From contig JAIVJS010000071.1 of NCBI GenBank assembly GCA_020199905.1, positions 239,501-303,500 of the forward strand: a stretch of DNA of 64,000 nucleotides. Reading direction: 5' to 3'. Source of the stretch: Acidobacteriota bacterium. Its GTDB lineage: Bacteria; Acidobacteriota; Thermoanaerobaculia; UBA5066; Gp7-AA6. The notes under the pieces were generated by a model, which saw only the letters and a list, made by a program, of their open reading frames with translations, was not told the DNA's origin and did not search any database. The translations under genes were made by a program, and so were the position numbers. Of the stretch, positions 18,920-27,546 are shown piece by piece. Every line of letters starts with the position of its first letter. The stretch's first letter is position 1.

Positions 18920-20061
18920 CCGCCTGGGACGCCGTGGTCGTGGGGGCCGGACCCGCCGGATCCGCGGCCGCGACCGTCCTGTCTGTGGCGGGACGGCGGG
19001 TCCTCCTCCTCGAGAAGGACTGTTTTCCGCGCGCCAAAGTCTGCGGGGAATTCCTCTCCGGCGACGCACTTGCCTCGATCAAACGGCTCGGCGCGCGCGG
19101 CGCCGTCGATGCGCTGGCACCCGAGCGGATCGAAGAGGGATCCGTGCACCCCGCGCGCGGGGAGGCGGTGCCCTTCCGGCTTCCGACCGCCGCGCTCGGG
19201 ATCTCCCGCTTCCGGCTGGACGAGCTTCTGGCCTCTCGCGCGCGCGAGGCCGGCGCCGAGGCGCGCTTTTCGTGTCGCGTGCTCTCGACGGCCGGAAGTC
19301 CCCGGAGCGGCTTCTCCGTCCGATTCGTGTCGGAAGGCGTCGAGGAGGAGGCCGCCGCGCGCGCGGTCATCGGCGCGTGGGGACGGTGGGACGCGCTCGA
19401 CCGGCGCCTCGAGAGGACGTTTCTCGAACGCGCCCGCTTCTTCGGATTCAGCCGCGACTACCGGGGCGACACGTCGGCCCTCGCGGGCCGGGTCCGCCTG
19501 TACCTCTTCCCGGGAGGCTACTGCGGCCTCTCGCGCGTGGAAGGGGGAGAAGCCAACCTCGCCGGGGTGATTTCGGAATCGGAGAGGCGAAAGACCGGAG
19601 GAAGCTGGGAGGACGTCCTCCGACGCGCGCGGAGATTCAATGCGGCGCTCGAAGCGGACCTCGCGGCCATGGACCCGGGGCCGCGCGGCTTTCTGGGGAC
19701 GGTGCCGGTGGTGTTCACCGCTAAGCCCGCCACGGAAGATGGGATGCTGATGGCGGGCGACGCCGCGGGAGTTCTCGACCCGTTTTCCGGTCAGGGGCAG
19801 GCCGCCGCGCTGGCGGCGGGGATCCTCGCCGGCGACACGACGCTCGATCTGCTCGTAGGCCGGCTTTCTCCGGACCTCTACCTCGCCACCTACGAGCGCG
19901 CGTGGCGAACCCGCTTCTCCCGCCGCTTCGGATGGAGCGCGGCGCTGCGCCGCCTGATTCTCGGGCCCCTGCTGGGACGGATCGCGAGCGGCTTCGTCGG
20001 GGAGAGGACGATGCGGTATGTGATTCGGAAGTTATGGGGAATTGGGGAAGTTGAGAGTTGA
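18916..20061 (+). CDS. FAD-dependent oxidoreductase, geranylgeranyl-reductase family
   Basis: 381 residues. The Rossmann motif VVVGAGPAGSAAATVLS starts at about residue 7. A CGEFLSGDAL segment follows, and the second FAD motif MAGDAAGVLDPFSGQGQAAA lies near 277. Relatives reduce isoprenoid or polyketide double bonds, or hydroxylate aromatic rings. ATG at 18916 overlaps the broken methyltransferase, making a ketosynthase-methyltransferase-oxidoreductase cassette. The stop codon falls inside an AGAGTTG array, so the last residues (IGEVES) are encoded by repeat DNA. Confidence 0.85.
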   Translation: MTAWDAVVVGAGPAGSAAATVLSVAGRRVLLLEKDCFPRAKVCGEFLSGDALASIKRLGARGAVDALAPERIEEGSVHPARGEAVPFRLPTAALGISRFRLDELLASRAREAGAEARFSCRVLSTAGSPRSGFSVRFVSEGVEEEAAARAVIGAWGRWDALDRRLERTFLERARFFGFSRDYRGDTSALAGRVRLYLFPGGYCGLSRVEGGEANLAGVISESERRKTGGSWEDVLRRARRFNAALEADLAAMDPGPRGFLGTVPVVFTAKPATEDGMLMAGDAAGVLDPFSGQGQAAALAAGILAGDTTLDLLVGRLSPDLYLATYERAWRTRFSRRFGWSAALRRLILGPLLGRIASGFVGERTMRYVIRKLWGIGEVES

Positions 20062-20131
20062 GAGTTGATCCCCGATCCAGTTGACCGCGAGTACCGCGGC
20101 CCTCTCGCTCCCGTTGGTCGCTCGGCTCCCG
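20047..20131. repeat. REP-like element copy A with adjoining heptad repeats
   Basis: AGAGTTG units at 20051-20066 run into a palindromic element at about 20071-20131. On the minus strand the element reads CGGGAGCCGAGCGACCAACG, then GGAGCGAG, GGCCGCGGTACT and CGCGGTCAACTGGATCGGG. It matches copy B (20950-21011) in inverted orientation over some 60 bases, with only a few differences, and copy C at 37535-37608. It holds a CCGCGG-palindrome core. Confidence 0.75.
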
Positions 20132-20148
20132 TTTTCCCGGTCCGGTTC

Positions 20149-20895
20149 CTAGTTAAATCCCAGCGCCCCCTCCGGCGTGAAGATGCTGTCGGTCAGGCGC
20201 GCGGGCCTGTAGTCGCGATACTCGAGTCGGGTCACGGTGTTCGCGTCGCGCGCGAGAAGGTCCCGGATGTCCATCTCGGCGACGATCGTCTTGCCCTGCG
20301 AGGTCTTGAATTTCGCAAACGTCACCTCCTTCGCCTCCTTGCCGGAGGGAAGAAGGAAGAGGACCTTCGCGGGAAGGCGCGCCGCTTCGTCGTACCAGAG
20401 CACCACGCGCGGATAAGCCGCTTTAGGGGACCTGGCCTGCAGGTCGAGCACACGGCATTCGCGGCCGTTCACCGTGTCCGTGCCGGGCCGCGCGGTGGCG
20501 CGGAAATCCTCGGCGAAGCGCAGGCGGGCGACGTCGCCCATCGAAGCGCCCCCCAGCAGACGCTGGTTCGGCGTGACGGGCAGCGGGTTCGTGGTGCCGG
20601 GAACGAGCAGCCACATGCGGTCGCCCGAGGTCAGGATCTTCCGGCCGTTGTTCTTGCCGCCCCGGAAAATGATGAGCCCGCGGTCGCGTCCCTTCGTGTA
20701 GATCTCGAAATCCGCGCTCCCGGCGGGCGCGCCCTTGACGACCTGGGTGGCGCGCGCCGTGATGACGGCTTCCTCGAAGGCATTGCGCGACGCATCGATC
20801 GCCTCGAGCCATGACTGCACCTGGGCCGGCGTCTGCGCCGGCGAGGCAGGCGCCGTCAACGCGAGGACGAGGCAGACGACGGGGCGAAAAGCCAT
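20149..20895 (-). CDS. Outer-membrane lipoprotein-sorting (LolA-like) protein
   Basis: 248 residues from ATG 20895. A signal peptide (VVCLVLALTAPASPAQ) precedes a LolA-like beta fold (PF17131 type) with DFEIYTKGRDRGLIIFRGG, DRMWLLVPGTTNPLPVTPNQ, GDVARLRFAEDF and RVLDLQARS. These periplasmic proteins occur beside LolD- and LolE-like ABC genes, exactly as here. They are thought to carry lipoproteins or lipids, though direct evidence for this subfamily is thin. The open frame extends to 20967 but the extra part reads through REP copy B and is not taken. Last gene of an ATPase-permease-LolA-like operon. Confidence 0.8.
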   Translation of the reverse strand: MAFRPVVCLVLALTAPASPAQTPAQVQSWLEAIDASRNAFEEAVITARATQVVKGAPAGSADFEIYTKGRDRGLIIFRGGKNNGRKILTSGDRMWLLVPGTTNPLPVTPNQRLLGGASMGDVARLRFAEDFRATARPGTDTVNGRECRVLDLQARSPKAAYPRVVLWYDEAARLPAKVLFLLPSGKEAKEVTFAKFKTSQGKTIVAEMDIRDLLARDANTVTRLEYRDYRPARLTDSIFTPEGALGFN

Positions 20896-20949
20896 CACGG
20901 TACACACAACGTCGGATGGATCTCGGGTGTTCCGTTTAATGACGGGGGC

Positions 20950-21062
20950 CGGGAGCCGAGCGACCAACGGGAGCGAGGCGGCCGCGGTACTCCGCGGTCA
21001 ACTAGATCGGGAGTCGACGCTCGACGCTGAACGCTCGACGCTGAACACTCAACGCTCAACCC
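20950..21062. repeat. REP-like element copy B with heptad repeats
   Basis: The element runs 20950-21011 in the forward sense. It is followed by GACGCTC/GACGCTGAACGCTC units to 21062, at the end of the permease gene. Copies A and B bracket the LolA-like gene as an inverted pair about 0.8 kb apart. The core CCGCGGTACTCCGCGG is a perfect inverted repeat that could form a hairpin in the operon transcript between the permease and the LolA-like cistron. Confidence 0.75.
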
Positions 21063-21069
21063 TCTCCCG

Positions 21070-22293
21070 TCACACATGCGCCAGCGCCTCGACGATCGAG
21101 AGGCGGGCGGCCCGGCGCGCGGGGAAGTACGAGGCGATCGCCATGGTCGCGACCATGGCGACGAGGCCGGCGGCGTACGCCAGGGGATAGAGCTGCACGT
21201 GGATGGGGTCGCCGTGCGTCCCTCCCGGCGGGGGCGGCAGCGTGAAGCCCCACGCGTTCAAAAGCGCGCGAACCAGGAGCGCGAACAGCGCGCCCGCCAC
21301 GCAGCCGAGGAGGGCGATGGCGACGCCTTCGGCGAGGAACATCCGGAGGACTCCGGACGGCCGCGTGCCGAGCGCGCGGAGAGTTCCGATCTCCCGCGTC
21401 CGCTCCGTGACGGCCATGGTCATCACGATGGCGGCGGACAGGATCACGATCACGACGAGAACGGCGCCCACGAATCCGAAGATGCCCACGTAGAGCAGCT
21501 TGACCTGCTCGTAGAAGACGGCGAGCTGACGCCAGCCGCGGAGGACGACGGAATACCCGGCCCCGGAGAGCGCAGAGGCGATCCGCCGCGACGCGGCGTT
21601 CTCGTCCGCTCCCGCTTTCAGGAAGATGACGAGCTTCGAGACGGTCCCGGAGCTCTGCAGCAGCCGCGAGACGAGCCCCGCCCCGGCCGCGAGGTACCGG
21701 TCGTTCAGCTCCTTGATCCGGACGTCGACTAAGCCCCGCACCACGCCGTCGACGGCGTTCAGAGATCCGTCCGGCGTCGTCGCCATCAGCGTGACCCGGT
21801 CGCCGGGCCGGACGTGGAGCGCCGAGGCGAGGCCCGTCCCGAGGAGGACGCCGTCCCCCCCATCTCCGGAGAGATAGGAGCCGACGGTGACGAGCCCTCG
21901 CGCCCCGGTCGCCGCCGCCTCAGGCTCCGGATCGACCGCGACGCCGAGGTACGGGATCGACTTGGTCCCGTTCGTCGCCAGCCCGACGAAATCGATCCGC
22001 GGCAGGACGTACGAGACCTCCGGGTCGCGCGCGACGAGCGCCCGCGCGCGCGCGGCATCCGCGATGCCGAATTCCAGCGTCGTCTCTTCGCTCGTCGAGA
22101 CGGCGCGCCGGTCGACGGCCTGCAGCTGTCCGACGCTGCGGATGGTGCCCTCGCGCAGGCCCTCGAAGGACTGCGCGATGAAGCCTCCCGCCAGCGCGAA
22201 CGCGGCGAAACCGAAGGCCACCACCACGCCCATCAGAGCGGTGCGCCGCCGCTGACGGATCAGGTTGCGCCACGCGAGCGCGAGGGCGCTCAC
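21070..22293 (-). CDS. ABC transporter permease, FtsX/LolE-like
   Basis: 407 residues with the MacB/FtsX topology. A first membrane helix (about 20-42) precedes a large periplasmic MacB_PCD domain. Three C-terminal helices follow (near 270-300, 320-350 and 370-395), with MTMAVTERTREIGTLRALG in the typical coupling loop and SIVEALAHV at the end. GTG at 22293 overlaps the ATPase stop (GTGA). With the ATPase and LolA-like protein it should form an inner-membrane extraction complex; whether the cargo is lipoprotein cannot be told. Confidence 0.88.
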   Translation of the reverse strand: MSALALAWRNLIRQRRRTALMGVVVAFGFAAFALAGGFIAQSFEGLREGTIRSVGQLQAVDRRAVSTSEETTLEFGIADAARARALVARDPEVSYVLPRIDFVGLATNGTKSIPYLGVAVDPEPEAAATGARGLVTVGSYLSGDGGDGVLLGTGLASALHVRPGDRVTLMATTPDGSLNAVDGVVRGLVDVRIKELNDRYLAAGAGLVSRLLQSSGTVSKLVIFLKAGADENAASRRIASALSGAGYSVVLRGWRQLAVFYEQVKLLYVGIFGFVGAVLVVIVILSAAIVMTMAVTERTREIGTLRALGTRPSGVLRMFLAEGVAIALLGCVAGALFALLVRALLNAWGFTLPPPPGGTHGDPIHVQLYPLAYAAGLVAMVATMAIASYFPARRAARLSIVEALAHV

Positions 22294-23021
22294 GTTCGGG
22301 TCCCCGTCGAGAGGACGTCCGACTCGATCCGGCCGTCGTGGAGGGACACCACGCGCCGCGCCCGGTTCACGACGCGGGGATCGTGCGTCGCGAACAGAAA
22401 CGCGACCCGCCGGGAGTCGCAGAGCCCGCGCATCAGGTCGAGAATCTCTTCCGCGGTCTTCGAGTCCAGGTTCGCGGTCGGCTCGTCCGCGAACACGACG
22501 GCGGGACGATTCGCGAGCGCACGCGCGATCGCCACCCGCTGCCTCTGTCCCCCCGAAAGCAGGTCCGGGCGAACGGACGTCTTCTGCTCGAGGCCGACCG
22601 CCGCGAGAAGCTCCATCGACCGGCTCCGACGGTCATCGGGGGGAACGCCGGCGAGGGCCATCGGATATCCGACGTTTTCCTCGGCGGAAAGCACCGGGAT
22701 CAGGTTGAACGTCTGGAAGACGAAGCCGAACCGGTCCCGCCGGAGGTCGGCGCGCTCGTTCTCGGAGAGGCCCGACGCCTCACGTCCGTCGACGGTCAGC
22801 GTGCCTCCGTCCGGCCGGTCGAGCAGCCCCAGAAGATTCAGGAGCGTGGTCTTCCCCGACCCGCTCGGCCCCTGCAGCGCGACGAACTCGGCCTCTTCGA
22901 TCATCAGCGAGACGTCCCGCACCGCCGGGACGCTGCCCGAGCCCAGCGTGTAGGTTCGGGTGAGGCCCCGCGCCTCCAGAAGCGGGTCGGCGGCGGTTCG
23001 AGATCCCGAAGGGAGCGGCAT
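22290..23021 (-). CDS. ABC transporter ATPase, LolD/MacB-like
   Basis: 243 residues, the LolD length. Walker A GPSGSGKTTLL, the Q-loop region FGFVFQTFNLIPVLSAEENV, signature LSGGQRQRVAIARAL and Walker B AVVFADEPTANLDSKT are intact. It powers the FtsX-like permease encoded next, with which it overlaps by four bases. ATG at 23021; its start region faces the sigma-54-type promoter of the DUF748 gene across 72 bases, so the two operons are divergent. Confidence 0.93.
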   Translation of the reverse strand: MPLPSGSRTAADPLLEARGLTRTYTLGSGSVPAVRDVSLMIEEAEFVALQGPSGSGKTTLLNLLGLLDRPDGGTLTVDGREASGLSENERADLRRDRFGFVFQTFNLIPVLSAEENVGYPMALAGVPPDDRRSRSMELLAAVGLEQKTSVRPDLLSGGQRQRVAIARALANRPAVVFADEPTANLDSKTAEEILDLMRGLCDSRRVAFLFATHDPRVVNRARRVVSLHDGRIESDVLSTGTRT

Positions 23022-23055
23022 GGACGCGACATCTTACGGCTTGCCTCGCGACCTC

Positions 23056-23070
23056 TGGCACGCCGCTTGC
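23056..23070 (+). promoter_or_regulatory. Sigma-54-type -24/-12 promoter
   Basis: TGGCAC (23056-23061), five bases, TTGC (23067-23070): a full match to the sigma-54 consensus with GG and GC ten bases apart. Transcription would start near 23082, just before the GGAGG ribosome site (23085-23089) and ATG 23094 of the DUF748 gene. The very short leader is the only doubtful point. Confidence 0.6.
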
Positions 23071-23093
23071 CCCGTGGCGCCCCTGGAGGCTCG

Positions 23094-24866
23094 ATGTCCA
23101 CCCGACGCAAGCCCGATTCTGAACTCGCGCCCGGAAAGACCCGCAAACGCGGAAAGTGGCACCGCGCGCTCTCCGGAATCCGGGGCGCGGGCCGCTTCTC
23201 CCGCAGGACCCTCCTCCGGGTGGGCGCCGCCATCCTGATCCTGATCGTTTTCCTGATCATCGCGTCCTTCTTCGTGGACGAGCCGATGCGCCGCCAGATG
23301 GAGCGGCGGATGAACGCGAGCCTCAAGGGATACTCGGTGCAGATCCCGAAGCTCCACTTCTCCCTCTTCGGGGGATCGATCGCGCTGCGAGGACTGACCA
23401 TCCGGCAGCAGGCCAATCCGGAGCCTCCCGTGATGGTCGTCCCGCTGCTCAAAGCCAGCGTGCAATGGCGCGAGATCCTGACGCTCCACCTGGTCGCCGA
23501 CTTCCTCATGGACAGGCCTCAGCTTCACATCAACCTGCGGCAGCTCCAGGCGGAGAACCGGGACTCCGTGCCGATGAAAGACAAGGGATGGCAGGACGCT
23601 CTGGAGCAGATCTACCCGCTGAAGATCAATCTCTTTCGCGTCAACGACGGCGACGTCGTCTACATCGACCAGGACCCGAAGCACCCGCTGCACATCTCGC
23701 ACCTGACGCTCCGGGCCAACAACATCCGCAACATCCACTCCCGCGAGCACGTCTATCCTTCGCCCGTCTTCGCGGAAGGCGTCGTGTTCGAGTCGGGACA
23801 CGCGGTCATGGACGGGCACGCCGATTTCCTTGCGAAGCCGTTCCCCGGAATCCACGCGAACTACAAGCTCGACAAGGTGCCTCTCGAGGCTCTGAAATCG
23901 ATGATCGCCCGGGCGAACCTGGCCATCAAGGGCGGAACTCTCGCGAGCGCCGGGGAGATCGAGTACGCCGCGAAAGCCAAGAACCTGCGGGTGGCCGACC
24001 TCACGATACGCGGCATGCATCTCGACTACATCCACACGCCCGCCACGGCGAAGGCCGAGACCGCCCGCAAGGACAAGGTCGCCGCCGCCGCCAGGAAGGC
24101 GTCGAACCGCTCCGACATGACGTTGAAGCTCGAGAAGCTCGAGATCGCCAACAGCAATCTGGGTCTCGTGAACAAGGCGAAGGACCCCGCCTACCGGGCG
24201 TACCTGTCCGACGCCCATCTGACCGTCACGAACCTGTCGAACCAGTTCGCGCAGGGCCCGGCGGTCGCGCACCTGACCGCCAGGTTCATGGGGAGCGGCG
24301 CGACGAAGGCCTCGGCCACGTTCCGACCCGAGAAAAACGGGCCCGACTTCGACCTGAACGTCGCCATCGAAGGCACGCAGATGACGACGATGAACGACAT
24401 CCTCCGCGCCTACGGAAAATTCGACGTCGTCGCCGGCGTCTTCTCCTTCTACACGGAGCTCAAGGTCAAGAACGGACAGATCGAGGGCTACGTCAAGCCG
24501 CTCTTCAAGGACATGGACGTCTACGACAAGCGCCAGGACAAGGACAAGAGCCTGTTCAAGAAGATCTACGAGGGCCTGGTCGGCGGCGTCGCGAAGCTCC
24601 TGGAGAACCGGCGAAGCGAGGTGGCCACGAAGGCGGACCTCTCCGGGCCGGTGAACAACCCGAAGTCGAGCACCTGGGAAGTCGTGGTGCGGCTGATTCA
24701 GAACGCCTTCTTCCGGGCCATCCTCCCCGGCTTCGACCAGGAGCTGTTTCACCTGGGGAAGGGACCAAAGAAGGGCACCGCCTCGAAGGGTGCGAAAGAA
24801 AAGGGAGCCAAAGACCTCAAGCCGCAGCCCGCGAAGCCCGCGGCGCCCCCGAAGAAGGCCGCGTAG
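23094..24866 (+). CDS. DUF748 / AsmA-like envelope protein
   Basis: 590 residues. A basic N terminus (about 1-40) leads into one membrane helix (ILILIVFLIIASFFV, near 44-60), then a long beta-rich region. The region has LHFSLFGGSIALRGLTI, FLMDRPQLHINLRQLQAENR and GVFSFYTELKVKNGQIEGYV, typical of DUF748 and AsmA-like proteins that span or bridge the periplasm. A Lys/Pro/Ala tail ends the protein. Proteins of this group are tied to outer-membrane lipid transport; the role here is inferred. ATG at 23094 has GGAGG five bases upstream; earlier open frame is shadow. Confidence 0.85.
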   Translation: MSTRRKPDSELAPGKTRKRGKWHRALSGIRGAGRFSRRTLLRVGAAILILIVFLIIASFFVDEPMRRQMERRMNASLKGYSVQIPKLHFSLFGGSIALRGLTIRQQANPEPPVMVVPLLKASVQWREILTLHLVADFLMDRPQLHINLRQLQAENRDSVPMKDKGWQDALEQIYPLKINLFRVNDGDVVYIDQDPKHPLHISHLTLRANNIRNIHSREHVYPSPVFAEGVVFESGHAVMDGHADFLAKPFPGIHANYKLDKVPLEALKSMIARANLAIKGGTLASAGEIEYAAKAKNLRVADLTIRGMHLDYIHTPATAKAETARKDKVAAAARKASNRSDMTLKLEKLEIANSNLGLVNKAKDPAYRAYLSDAHLTVTNLSNQFAQGPAVAHLTARFMGSGATKASATFRPEKNGPDFDLNVAIEGTQMTTMNDILRAYGKFDVVAGVFSFYTELKVKNGQIEGYVKPLFKDMDVYDKRQDKDKSLFKKIYEGLVGGVAKLLENRRSEVATKADLSGPVNNPKSSTWEVVVRLIQNAFFRAILPGFDQELFHLGKGPKKGTASKGAKEKGAKDLKPQPAKPAAPPKKAA

Positions 24867-24958
24867 AGTGGCGTTAACCGCGCCGACGCTCGAGGACGCC
24901 TCGATGGCCTCGTGCTGGCCCGGACGGAATCCGTCCTAAGCGAGCGTGAGAGCGGGAG

Positions 24959-26125
24959 TCACGGCTTCAACACCACCTTGGTGCAGCCATCCTCGCGGCT
25001 GCGGAACATGGCATACGCCGCGGGCGCGTCATCGAGGCTCATGCGATGACTGACGACGAACGAGGGATCGATCTCACCCTTCTCGACGCGCTCCAGAAGA
25101 GGACGAAGATACCTCTGAACGTGGGTCTGCCCCATCTTGAGCGTGATCCCCTTCGCGAACGCGGCGCCGATCGGCACTTTGTCGATCAACCCTCCGTACA
25201 CGCCCGGGATCGAGACCGTCCCTCCCTTGCGGCACGCCTGGATCGCCATGCGAAGAACCCCCGGCCGGTCCGTCTCGAGCCGCACACTCTGCTTGATCCG
25301 GTCGTACGCTGCCTGAAGACCCTTGCCGTGGGCCTCCATCCCGACCGCGTCCATGCAGGAGTCCGGTCCGAGGCCGCCCGTCTCCTCGTCCAGCCGATTG
25401 AGCACGTCTTCGTCGCCGTCGTCGATGGCAATGGCGCCCCCCTCCTCCGCCAGGCGCAGGCGTTCGGGCACGTCGTCGATCGCGAAGACCCGGCCGGCTC
25501 CCAGAAGAAACGCGCTCCTTATGGCGAACTGGCCGACGGGGCCGGCTCCCCAGATCGCCACGGTGTCGCCCCGCTCGATGTTGCAGTTCTCCGCCGCCAT
25601 ATAGCCGGTGGGAAAGATGTCCGACAGGAAGAGAACCTGTTCGTCCGTCAGGTTTCGCGGAAGCTTCAGCGGACCGACCTGGGCGAACGGGACGCGGGCG
25701 TACTCCGCCTGCCCGCCGGCGTAACCCCCGTAGAGATGGGAGTACCCGAAGATGCCGGCGCCCGAATACCCGTAGAGCTTGTCCGCGAGGGCGGCGTTCG
25801 GATTGGTGTTGTCGCAGGCGGAGAAGAGCCCCTTCTGGCAGAAGAAGCATCCGCCGCACGAGATCGTGAAGGGGACGACGACGCGGTCACCGACCTTCAG
25901 ACGCGTGTTCGCCTTTCCGACTTCGACGACCTCTCCCATGAACTCATGACCGAGGATGTCGCCCGCCTGCATGGTGGGGATGAATCCGTCGTAGAGGTGG
26001 AGATCGGACCCGCAGATCGCGGTCGACGTGATCTTCACGATCGCGTCGCGGGGCGCGAGGATCTCGGGATCGGGCACGGTCTCGACGCGGACGTCTTTCC
26101 GCCCGTACCAGCACAGGGCCTTCAT
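24959..26125 (-). CDS. Zinc-dependent alcohol dehydrogenase (formaldehyde-dehydrogenase-like)
   Basis: 388 residues. Catalytic zinc ligands are C38 (TAICGSDLH) and H60-E61 (GHEFMGE); structural zinc cysteines are C90, C93, C96 and C104. The NAD site is [18 protein letters not shown]. Length and the [20 protein letters not shown] insert fit the glutathione-independent formaldehyde dehydrogenase-like group, but substrate is not proven. ATG at 26125 has a GGGGAGGG site and overlaps the SRPBCC stop (ATGA). Third gene of a minus-strand operon after an acidic protein and an SRPBCC protein. Confidence 0.88.
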   Translation of the reverse strand: MKALCWYGRKDVRVETVPDPEILAPRDAIVKITSTAICGSDLHLYDGFIPTMQAGDILGHEFMGEVVEVGKANTRLKVGDRVVVPFTISCGGCFFCQKGLFSACDNTNPNAALADKLYGYSGAGIFGYSHLYGGYAGGQAEYARVPFAQVGPLKLPRNLTDEQVLFLSDIFPTGYMAAENCNIERGDTVAIWGAGPVGQFAIRSAFLLGAGRVFAIDDVPERLRLAEEGGAIAIDDGDEDVLNRLDEETGGLGPDSCMDAVGMEAHGKGLQAAYDRIKQSVRLETDRPGVLRMAIQACRKGGTVSIPGVYGGLIDKVPIGAAFAKGITLKMGQTHVQRYLRPLLERVEKGEIDPSFVVSHRMSLDDAPAAYAMFRSREDGCTKVVLKP

Positions 26126-26955
26126 GACGCCCTCCCCTGCTCGCGCGAGACCTCCGGCTGATCTGGAAGCGGACAAGAGGCTCGCTGGCGGCCTTCCTTC
26201 TCGTGTCGGCGAGAGGTTTCCCGGTTCCGGCGGCCCCCCGCAGGCTGCCCCTCCGTGGTGGGAACCTCTCCGGCTTCGCAGATCTGTTTGAAGCGCCGCA
26301 GGTCCTCCCGGATCTGCGTCTCAGGGTCTTCACCGAGCATCTTCGCGACAGCGACGCCCGCCTTTCCGGCGGGCGGCTCGTATTCCAGAGAGAGCGCGAC
26401 GACCGTGCCCCGGCCCTCGCCGGCCGGGCGGAACCGAATGGAACCGCGGTGGAGAACGTCGGAGTCTTCGCGAGTCCGCCAGGCGAGGACTTCCCCCTCG
26501 CGATCGGCGACGATCTCGGCGTCCCACTCGACGGTCGCGCCCGCCGGCGCCCGCGCCACCCAGCGCGAAAGCCGCCTGTCGATCTCCGTGACGGCGAGCA
26601 CGTGCTCGAACACCTGTGAGAGGTTCTCGAGATTCCGCCAGAACCGATACAGCTCGTCGGCCGGCCGGTTGACCGTGACGGTCTCTTCGACGAGCGTCGT
26701 CTTCTTTTCGGAGCGGTTGATTCCGAGAGACGCGTAGATGTCGCAGTGGCCCGTAGCGCCGCGCCACGCCAGCCCGGCCCCGATCAAAGCGAGGGCGCCT
26801 CCCCAGAAACGCCGCCGGCTGATCCCGTAGACGGCGAGCGCGGTCCCCGCGATCGTGGAGAGCCAGCGCTCACCCGAGGACACATTGACGGGCCGCGCGA
26901 CCTTCCGGACGGCGGCGCGCAGAGGACGCGTGAAAGAGGACGGGAGAGAGGACAT
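26122..26955 (-). CDS. SRPBCC-family protein with N-terminal membrane segment
   Basis: 277 residues. Two hydrophobic stretches ([18 protein letters not shown] and [20 protein letters not shown], about 31-66) resemble DUF2892. They precede a polyketide-cyclase/SRPBCC domain, [20 protein letters not shown] onward, with [21 protein letters not shown] charged, Arg-rich tail ends the protein. Members are widespread as YlaJ/DUF2892-SRPBCC proteins of unknown function. It overlaps the acidic protein gene by one base (TAATG) and the dehydrogenase gene by four, so all three are made together. Confidence 0.82.
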   Translation of the reverse strand: MSSLPSSFTRPLRAAVRKVARPVNVSSGERWLSTIAGTALAVYGISRRRFWGGALALIGAGLAWRGATGHCDIYASLGINRSEKKTTLVEETVTVNRPADELYRFWRNLENLSQVFEHVLAVTEIDRRLSRWVARAPAGATVEWDAEIVADREGEVLAWRTREDSDVLHRGSIRFRPAGEGRGTVVALSLEYEPPAGKAGVAVAKMLGEDPETQIREDLRRFKQICEAGEVPTTEGQPAGGRRNRETSRRHEKEGRQRASCPLPDQPEVSREQGRAS

Positions 26956-27293
26956 TACTCTCTCTCCTCTTCGCCGTGGTCATCGTCGTCCTCGTCGTCT
27001 TCGTCTTCTTCGTCGGTCCCCAGCTCATCGACCTCTTCTGCGTCTTCGTCGCCTTCTTCCCCCCCGATCTCTTCTTCTTCTTCCCGCCCGATCTCTTCGT
27101 CCTCGTCGTTGTCTTCCTCATCGACGACCACGTCCGAGATCTCCGTCGTGTTTTCGATCGGCTCTTCTTCGTCGCTGCGAGTGCTCGGCCGGCGGGCCTC
27201 GAAGGAGTCCTCCGCCGCGGGTCCCGCAAAAAGCCCCGCCTCGAGACTTCCGCTCTCCCGGCGCGAAGTCGGATCGTCCATTGCGTCGTTCAT
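26955..27293 (-). CDS. Very acidic small protein
   Basis: 112 residues. From about residue 40 on, nearly every residue is Asp or Glu, in runs such as EEDNDEDEEIG and DEEDEDDEDDDDHGEEE. The first 35 residues are mixed and contain a short SLEAGLFAG stretch. No known domain is recognised. It is probably a real gene rather than chance. ATG 27293 has GGGAG upstream, and its TAA overlaps the SRPBCC ATG by one base. An unstructured metal- or cation-binding or chaperone-like role is only a guess. Confidence 0.65.
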   Translation of the reverse strand: MNDAMDDPTSRRESGSLEAGLFAGPAAEDSFEARRPSTRSDEEEPIENTTEISDVVVDEEDNDEDEEIGREEEEEIGGEEGDEDAEEVDELGTDEEDEDDEDDDDHGEEERE

Positions 27294-27546
27294 CGTGGCT
27301 CCCAGTGGATCGAAGGGCAGAATCGCCCCGCTTCAAATCGTGCAAGAGCCATTCCGAACGGTCCCGGATCAAGGACGCGCTCCCGCTCCGGCGAGGCTAC
27401 GCAAATGCCTTCTCGTTCAGGCTGCCGAGCTTGGCGCCCGAGCTGCCGGCGCCGCATCGCCAGAGGCAGCAGGTACGACCTTTGCACATACCCGCCGCGG
27501 CCACCGCCACCTAGAGTCAGAAATTTTTTCAAGCGGAGCCCACACG
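27294..27546. other. Divergent intergenic region, 253 bases
   Basis: Separates the minus-strand acidic-protein operon from the plus-strand propeller operon, so it should hold both promoters. An ATTTTTTC run at 27523-27530 follows no convincing hairpin. No clear -10/-35 or -24/-12 element was found. Confidence 0.4.

Noticed and set aside
27515-27535. Terminator at the T-run before the first propeller gene
   Set aside because: No stable hairpin precedes the run and no plus-strand gene ends there.
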